From assembly GCA_016297805.1 (NCBI GenBank), contig JAEDFX010000125.1:1-5693 (forward strand): a DNA stretch of 5,693 nucleotides, written 5' to 3'. Below, piece after piece: positions 1 through 3,704 of the stretch (position 1 is its first letter; the number at the start of each line of letters is the position of its first letter). The translations under genes and the position numbers were made by a program. The notes below the pieces were generated by a model. It was not told where the DNA came from and did no database searches. It saw only the letters and a list, made by a program, of their open reading frames with translations. The DNA comes from Treponema sp. (GTDB lineage Bacteria; Spirochaetota; Spirochaetia; Treponematales; Treponemataceae).

Positions 1-13
1 AAGTGATTAAATT

Positions 14-41
14 CAATTTTCTCACTTCGTTACGAAAATTG
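14..41 (-). other. AT-rich hairpin just 3' of the tRNA
   Basis: CAATTTTC (14-21) and GAAAATTG (34-41) are perfect 8-bp inverted repeats around a 12-nt loop, starting directly after the last base of the tRNA. In the tRNA transcript this would form a weak hairpin at the 3' trailer. It is followed by AATTTAATC rather than a U-tract, so it could mark 3' processing or weak termination. It is not a convincing intrinsic terminator. Confidence 0.35.
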
Positions 42-114
42 TGGGCCATCTTGGATTTGAACCAAGGACCAAAGGATTATGAGTCCTCTGCTCTAACCGC
101 TGAGCTAATGGCCC
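42..114 (-). tRNA. trnI: tRNA-Ile2 (anticodon CAT, lysidine type)
   Basis: The minus strand folds into a complete 73-nt cloverleaf. The acceptor stem is GGGCCAT/ATGGCCC, the D arm GCTC-AGCGGTTA-GAGC, the anticodon arm GAGGA-CTCATAA-TCCTT (one G-T pair at the base), the variable loop TGGTC, the T arm CTTGG-TTCAAAT-CCAAG, and the discriminator base A. The 3' CCA is not encoded. The anticodon is CAT (plus-strand 79-81), which would nominally read AUG. However, the short D loop with one GG, the variable region and the acceptor pairs C4-G69 and C5-G68 match the known tRNA-Ile2 of E. coli and the determinants of the lysidine synthetase TilS, better than elongator Met-tRNA. In the mature tRNA C34 would become lysidine and decode AUA as isoleucine. 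That modification is inferred from sequence likeness. Elongator tRNA-Met is the main alternative. Confidence 0.93.
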
Positions 115-126
115 AAGTGATTTATA

Positions 127-155
127 ATTATAGACTAATAGGGCTTTTGGGTCAA
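127..155 (-). promoter_or_regulatory. Sigma-70-type promoter of the tRNA gene
   Basis: Read on the minus strand, TTGACC (150-155) is followed by a 17-bp spacer and TATAAT (127-132). This is 5/6 and 6/6 to consensus at the ideal spacing. Transcription would start near 120, giving a leader of only about 6 nt before the tRNA 5' end at 114, which suits a single-gene stable-RNA unit. No experimental start is available. Confidence 0.85.
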
Positions 156-227
156 GGTAAAGAAATGTTATATATTGAACGAATTTGTTATGAGAAATCG
201 ATTTTGCTTAATTTTAGAGATTCTTGT

Positions 228-256
228 TTGACATATAAAAAAATCATCAGTAGAGT
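228..256 (+). promoter_or_regulatory. Promoter of the NimA-like gene
   Basis: A perfect -35 TTGACA (228-233), a 17-bp spacer and the -10 candidate TAGAGT (251-256, 4/6 to TATAAT) lie 25 bp upstream of the ATG at 282. The start of transcription would be near 263, leaving a short leader that holds only the ribosome binding site. It points away from the tRNA promoter, so the 115-281 interval is a divergent promoter region. Confidence 0.65.
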
Positions 257-281
257 AGTGAATAAAAAAAGGTGGGTACGT

Positions 282-776
282 ATGCGAAGAAAAGATAGAG
301 AAGTTACAGACTTTAGTAAAATTTTGGATGTTGTGAAGAATTGCGAAGTTTTGCGGCTTGGGCTTGCAGATGGAGATTTCCCATATATTGTGCCTGTCAA
401 TTTTTCTTACGAAGCTGATGAAGCAAACGGAAGTCTTTGTTTTTATATACATGGTGCAATGGCTGGTCGCAAATATGAACTATTGAAAAGTAATCCAAGA
501 TGTTCTTTTGAAATGGATAATCAGCTTAAAATTGATTATTTGTATGATTGCCACGATATAACTACCAGATATGAATGTGTGATGGGAACTGCAGAGGTAA
601 TAGAAATTTCTGATGACGAAAAAGAACAGATAATGCAGGAAAAGGTTCTTTCACGTTGGGAAGAGGTCCGTAGTTTTCCATGGAACAAAGATTCATTAAA
701 AAGATGTGCTATGTTCAAGCTTGTAGTCAAAACTTTGAGCTGTAAAGTGAATCCTTTAAAGGGTGGAGCCGACTAA
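282..776 (+). CDS. NimA-like pyridoxamine 5'-phosphate oxidase family flavoprotein
   Basis: This 164-residue protein has the split-barrel flavin-binding fold family signature (COG3467 / Pyridox_ox_2). Its start MRRKDREVTD is followed by RLGLADGDFPYIVPVNFSYE (residues 25-44), then FYIHGAMAGRKYEL (54-67) with the conserved His57, SNPRCSFEMD (70-79), and MGTAEVIEISDDEK (101-114). Family members bind FMN; some (Nim proteins) reduce and detoxify 5-nitroimidazoles, but most have no known substrate, so a resistance role should not be assumed. No signal peptide or membrane segment is seen, so it is cytoplasmic. The open frame runs back to position 3, but ATG 282 is chosen. It has AAGGTGG (269-275) 6 nt upstream, a promoter just before it, and the family's usual first residues, whereas longer versions would run through the tRNA gene. 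It is monocistronic, ending at a hairpin terminator. Confidence 0.9.
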   Translation: MRRKDREVTDFSKILDVVKNCEVLRLGLADGDFPYIVPVNFSYEADEANGSLCFYIHGAMAGRKYELLKSNPRCSFEMDNQLKIDYLYDCHDITTRYECVMGTAEVIEISDDEKEQIMQEKVLSRWEEVRSFPWNKDSLKRCAMFKLVVKTLSCKVNPLKGGAD

Positions 777-788
777 TTGAACTAAAAT

Positions 789-819
789 AAAAAAAGACTG
801 CCAAGCAGCAGTCTTTTTT
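789..819. terminator. Bidirectional intrinsic terminator between convergent genes
   Basis: GACTGC (796-801) and GCAGTC (808-813) pair around a 6-nt loop. Seven A (789-795) lie on the left and six T (814-819) on the right, so the stem can extend to about 12 bp. On the plus strand the T-tract follows the hairpin 13 nt after the NimA-like stop. On the minus strand the A-run gives a T-tract for transcripts arriving from the GH43 gene. It therefore can end transcription from both sides. Confidence 0.88.
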
Positions 820-841
820 ATGTCGTACACCAAATAGAATC

Positions 842-898
842 GGATTATCTATCAGAGCCTCGATGAATCTCGGCCCTGGCTGTTTTAAAGGTTAATCC
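842..898 (-). pseudogene. Relic copy of the GH43 3' end, in tandem
   Basis: Directly behind the GH43 stop, the minus strand carries codons that read GLTFKTARAEIHRGSDR then TAA (845-847). The real end of the GH43 protein reads ELTFNPDGTIQTMDGSDR then TAA. The first codons align (ATTAAC shared) and so do the last ones: GGCTCTGATAGATAATCC here against GGCTCAGATCGATAATCC there, 16 of 18 bases, including the stop and three bases beyond it. The middle is diverged and one codon shorter. The copy is in frame with the GH43 gene, three sense codons after its TAA. It has no start of its own. It looks like the leftover tail of a second GH43 copy or an old 66-bp tandem duplication. A chance match cannot be excluded without an alignment. 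Confidence 0.6.
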
Positions 899-907
899 TA
901 AATTGGA

Positions 908-1882
908 TTATCGATCTGAGCCATCCATAGTCTGGATTGTTCCGTCTGGGTTGAATGTTAATTCACGGAACTTAACGTTACGTTTCTGGTTTACACCGTT
1001 TGAACGTTCACAGTCGTGGTAGAACAAGTACCATTTTCCATGATATTCAAGAATTGAGTGGTGTGTTGTCCATCCCAAAACTGGTGTTAAGATTGTTCCG
1101 CCATATGTGTATGGACCGTAAACATTCTTTGATGTTGCATATGCCAGCAAGTGAGTTGTACCTGTTGAATATGTGAAGTAGTATGTATCATCTTTTTTGA
1201 ACAACCATGGGTCTTCAAAGTAGCGGCGTTCTTCATCTCCACCTGTAAGTGGTTTGCCTTTTTCATCAACAATAACTAAATCACGAACTTCTTCTGCAAG
1301 TTCAGTCATGTTGTCTTTCATCAAAGCGATTTTTGGTGTACAAGCTGGTTCATCACCCTTTGGTTCTTTATTGTCTGCTGACCATTTGTTGTTTCTGTAC
1401 TGATCAAGCTGACCACCCCAGATTCCACCGAATGTAAGGTAGTATTTTTTGTCTGTATCTTTGAACAAACATGGGTCAATTGAGTATGTACCCTGAATGT
1501 AGTTTGGTTCTGCCTTGAAAGGTCCTGCTGGATTATCACCAATAGCAACACCTATACGGAACATTCCCTGTTTGTCGCGAGCTGGGAATACAAAATAGTA
1601 TTTTCCATCTTTTTCTTCACAGTCTGGAGCCCAAACCTGTTTAGATGCCCATGGAATATCCTTAAGTGTAAGAACGCATCCGCAATCTTTTGGCATTGTG
1701 TTTTCATCAGCCATTTCGTATACATGGTAGTCAATCATGTCATACTGGTCGCCATTGTCGTTATTTTCTACGTCTTTATCTTCATCGTGTGAAGGGTAGA
1801 TGTAAATCTTATCATTAAATACGTGAGCAGAAGGGTCTGCAGTGTAAAGATCATTTACGAGTGGTCTTTTCTGAATACTCAT
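908..1882 (-). CDS. GH43 beta-xylosidase / alpha-L-arabinofuranosidase, Xsa-like
   Basis: This 324-residue protein spans a full five-bladed beta-propeller of glycoside hydrolase family 43. As recalled, it resembles the Bacteroides ovatus xylosidase/arabinosidase Xsa from end to end (ADPSAHVF, IYIYPSHD, ENNDNGDQYDM, DYHVYEM, FGGIWGGQL, THLLAYAT, GWTTHHSILEYHGKWYLF). The catalytic trio is visible: general base D16 (TADPSAHV), pKa-tuning D136 (YSIDPCLF) and general acid E223 (RRYFEDPW). H289 near the C-terminus is where the family's metal-binding His sits. It would release xylose or arabinose from short xylan- or arabinan-derived oligosaccharides. No signal peptide is present, so the enzyme is cytoplasmic and would need an oligosaccharide importer, not in this window. 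The start has AAGGAG (1894-1899) 11 nt upstream. It follows the sugar kinase by about 100 bp. The exact sugar preference cannot be read from sequence. Confidence 0.93.
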   Translation of the reverse strand: MSIQKRPLVNDLYTADPSAHVFNDKIYIYPSHDEDKDVENNDNGDQYDMIDYHVYEMADENTMPKDCGCVLTLKDIPWASKQVWAPDCEEKDGKYYFVFPARDKQGMFRIGVAIGDNPAGPFKAEPNYIQGTYSIDPCLFKDTDKKYYLTFGGIWGGQLDQYRNNKWSADNKEPKGDEPACTPKIALMKDNMTELAEEVRDLVIVDEKGKPLTGGDEERRYFEDPWLFKKDDTYYFTYSTGTTHLLAYATSKNVYGPYTYGGTILTPVLGWTTHHSILEYHGKWYLFYHDCERSNGVNQKRNVKFRELTFNPDGTIQTMDGSDR

Positions 1883-1893
1883 TGTTTTATTAT

Positions 1894-1899
1894 CTCCTT
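1894..1899 (-). promoter_or_regulatory. Shine-Dalgarno of the GH43 gene
   Basis: On the minus strand AAGGAG stands 11 nt before the ATG at 1880-1882, slightly long spacing but a strong match. It directly follows a GAATAAA/TTTATTC palindrome, so an RNA hairpin there could sit against the ribosome site. Confidence 0.75.
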
Positions 1900-1900
1900 A

Positions 1901-1916
1901 GAATAAAAATTTATTC
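1901..1916. repeat. Palindrome upstream of the GH43 ribosome binding site
   Basis: GAATAAA (1901-1907) and TTTATTC (1910-1916) are perfect 7-bp inverted repeats two bases apart. The 16-bp symmetric site could be an operator for a dimeric repressor or part of the leader. In this AT-rich stretch a chance palindrome is also possible. Confidence 0.4.
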
Positions 1917-1979
1917 CTCATAATAATTTTCCATTAAGAGAGATAAATTATCAATCAGTACTATTCCCTAAATAATTTT
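1912..1979. repeat. Pair of direct repeats in the GH43 leader
   Basis: TATTCCTCATAATAATTTT (1912-1930) and TATTCCCTAAATAATTTT (1962-1979) share TATTCC at one end and AATAATTTT at the other, with 4 and 3 differing bases between. Their starts are 50 bp apart, close to five helical turns. They occupy the two ends of the 100-bp gap between the kinase stop and the GH43 start, where I find no convincing -35/-10 pair. They may be paired binding sites for a regulator of the glycosidase, or a small duplication. Confidence 0.45.
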
Positions 1980-1982
1980 GAT

Positions 1983-2894
1983 TTATCTGATTGCACCGGG
2001 AGTCTCTAGTTCTGCATTTCTAGCCGCACACCAGGTTCCTTTTTTTAAAGCTGATATAAAATCACCATTGTTTAGATATTCGTATATGAACCCTGCATTA
2101 AAACTGTCACCACAGGCTGTTGTGTTTAATGGAACGACTTTTTCAGTAGGGCATTCTGCAAATTCCCCGTTTTTAGCCGCAAAAGTAGATTTTACTCCAC
2201 GAGTTACAATAATTATGTTTCCAAGTTCAGTGCTTTTTTCTGTGATTGCTGATTTTAATGCTTCTTCTGAAACTGCCACATCATCAAGGAAAGTTTTGCA
2301 GAATTCCTCATCATTGATTTTTATTACATCAGGAACAACAGTCTTCAAAGTTTTTTCCATATCTTTGCCAATATAATCAGCAAGAAAAAATTTACCGTTG
2401 TCTTTTGCCATTCCAGCAATTGTGGCGTACAAATCATCATGCCAGATTCCAGGCCGACTTCCTGCCAGCAAAACACCATCAACTTCATCAAAAGCATTAT
2501 TTATCAATTTAAGAAGTTTGATTTCTGCAGTGTTGATTTCTTCTGGAGCATCAATTTCAGGCTCACCAACAACGATTTCTGTTGTAGTTCCTGCAGTTCT
2601 ATCCAAAAGTGTCCAGCATTCGCGAGTTGCACCTGGAATTGTAACAGTCCTAATTTCTAAATCATCCCGTGCCGCAAGCTCTGTAAACAACTGCTGATTT
2701 TTCTGGCCAATAGGACAAACTGATATGGCACAGCCTTTTTCCAGCTGAGTTAAAACCCTTGCAGAATTGATTGCTTTTCCGGAAGCGTAGTAATTGTAAT
2801 GTTCCGAACGATTTACATTGGTAAGCACCAGAGATTTAAAGCTTACGGTTCGCTGTAATGTTGAACTTAAACAAACACACAAGATTTTTTTCAT
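1983..2894 (-). CDS. PfkB-family sugar kinase (LacC/FruK-like)
   Basis: This 303-residue protein is a ribokinase-fold kinase, closest by layout to the 1-phosphofructokinase / tagatose-6-phosphate kinase branch. Visible motifs are the substrate loop ASGKAINSARVL (37-48), TRECWTLLD (90-98) with the phosphate-binding Arg91, LLAGSRPGI (142-150), the NxxE motif in VIKINDEE (190-197), VTRG (230-233), and the anion-hole/catalytic signature TTACGDSFNAGF (258-269) with catalytic base D263. It would transfer phosphate from ATP to a sugar or sugar phosphate in the cytoplasm. The usual N-terminal LNPAxD stretch reads LSSTLQRT here, so the substrate Asp is Gln14, and the true substrate is uncertain. ATG 2892-2894 has AAGGA (2904-2908) 9 nt upstream, inside the end of trmJ, whose stop is only 2 nt away. 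The two genes are therefore cotranscribed. GH43 downstream suggests a carbohydrate role. Confidence 0.88.
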   Translation of the reverse strand: MKKILCVCLSSTLQRTVSFKSLVLTNVNRSEHYNYYASGKAINSARVLTQLEKGCAISVCPIGQKNQQLFTELAARDDLEIRTVTIPGATRECWTLLDRTAGTTTEIVVGEPEIDAPEEINTAEIKLLKLINNAFDEVDGVLLAGSRPGIWHDDLYATIAGMAKDNGKFFLADYIGKDMEKTLKTVVPDVIKINDEEFCKTFLDDVAVSEEALKSAITEKSTELGNIIIVTRGVKSTFAAKNGEFAECPTEKVVPLNTTACGDSFNAGFIYEYLNNGDFISALKKGTWCAARNAELETPGAIR

Positions 2895-2896
2895 TA

Positions 2897-3640
2897 TTAG
2901 TCTTCCTTAGTTTGATTTTTGCTGGCCAGTCCTGCCATTTTTGTGAAGGTTTTTCCCAGATACTGTGCTTCCCCTTCAGAAAGACTGGCGCGGCTTAAAA
3001 TGCTTCTCCAGAAATTTTCCATATCTTCACGGCCAGGCATTTTAAAAAAGCCGATTTTCTGCATATTGTCTGTGATGTTTTGTACTGTTTTATCGACTCG
3101 TTCAAGTGAGAGAGGTGTGTAGCCGCGGTAATCTGATTTCTTTTCTACAAGACTCTGGCGGTACATGTGATAGCTTAAAATCTGAACTGCATGACTCAGA
3201 TTAAGTGAACCAAAATTGTCTGATGAAGGAATTGTTACTCCAAGATTGCATTCGTCCAGCTGAGGATCTGTAAGACCTGTGCGTTCGTTTCCAAAAACAA
3301 TAGCAACCTTGGCATTTGAGTCTGTTGTTTCGCTGGTCATTTTTGCAAATTCTTCTGGAAGCAGAAGCTTACCACGTTTTTTACCACGGCGTCGGGTAGT
3401 TCCGGCACAAATTGAACAGTCTGCAGTAGCTTCCCGGATAGAATCGTAGAAATGGGCATTATCAAAAATTACTCCAGCGTGAATTGCCAGAACGTGGATA
3501 TGTTCAATATCATAATCTTCAATTTTGCCTACAATGCGCAATTCAGAAATATCATTATTAGCCATGGCACGACATGCCGCACCAATGTTACGAGATTCAT
3601 CAGGATGATCTAAAACAATTACAATGTTTGAAAGTTTCAT
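2897..3640 (-). CDS. trmJ: TrmJ-type tRNA 2'-O-methyltransferase (SpoU family)
   Basis: This 247-residue protein is a SPOUT/TrmH-superfamily enzyme. It carries motif 1 NIGAACRAMANN (18-29) with R24 at the position of the family's key Arg, motif 2 VAIVFGNERTGL (112-123), and motif 3 IPSSDNFGSLNLSHAVQ (137-153), where the SLNLSHAV stretch forms the SAM-binding knot. The N-terminal position of motif 1 and the helical C-terminal extension (about 165-247) are as in TrmJ, which methylates the 2'-OH of tRNA position 32. Another SpoU-family rRNA/tRNA target is possible. The start ATG 3638-3640 fits the family's usual beginning (LSNIVIVLDHP), yet no Shine-Dalgarno is seen within 14 nt. The preceding feature is the ATPase terminator. 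The sugar kinase follows after 2 nt. Confidence 0.87.
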   Translation of the reverse strand: MKLSNIVIVLDHPDESRNIGAACRAMANNDISELRIVGKIEDYDIEHIHVLAIHAGVIFDNAHFYDSIREATADCSICAGTTRRRGKKRGKLLLPEEFAKMTSETTDSNAKVAIVFGNERTGLTDPQLDECNLGVTIPSSDNFGSLNLSHAVQILSYHMYRQSLVEKKSDYRGYTPLSLERVDKTVQNITDNMQKIGFFKMPGREDMENFWRSILSRASLSEGEAQYLGKTFTKMAGLASKNQTKED

Positions 3641-3654
3641 AATGGTAGTGTAAC

Positions 3655-3685
3655 AAAAAAAAGACCTCCAGGAAAGGAGGTCTTT
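3655..3685 (-). terminator. Intrinsic terminator of the P-type ATPase gene
   Basis: On the minus strand GACCTCC pairs with GGAGGTC (3676-3682 with 3663-3669) around a 6-nt loop, extended by AAA/TTT to 10 bp, and is followed by eight T (3655-3662). It begins about 20 nt after the ATPase stop. It is a strong hairpin, ending only 14 nt before the next start codon. Confidence 0.9.
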
Positions 3686-3704
3686 GCTATGAACGGTCTA
3701 ATAA

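Noticed and set aside
3..281. In-frame upstream extension of the NimA-like protein
   Set aside because: It would be read through the tRNA gene and both promoters, and does not resemble the family. The ATG at 282 has a ribosome site and the expected first residues.
282..776. A true nitroimidazole-resistance (nim) gene
   Set aside because: The protein belongs to the wider flavoprotein family, and nothing in the sequence shows nitroreductase activity or a mobile context.
1087..1734. Alternative-frame minus-strand open frames within the GH43 gene
   Set aside because: GH43 motifs run uninterrupted in the main frame, so these are by-products of its codon use.
1883..1982. A sigma-70 promoter for the GH43 gene
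   Set aside because: TTGATA and several TATTAT/TATTCT-like hexamers are present, but none pair at 16-18 bp. AT-richness explains them.
1978..2697. Plus-strand open frames opposite the sugar kinase gene
   Set aside because: They are antisense shadows of a gene with clear kinase motifs; no recognisable protein features or ribosome sites.
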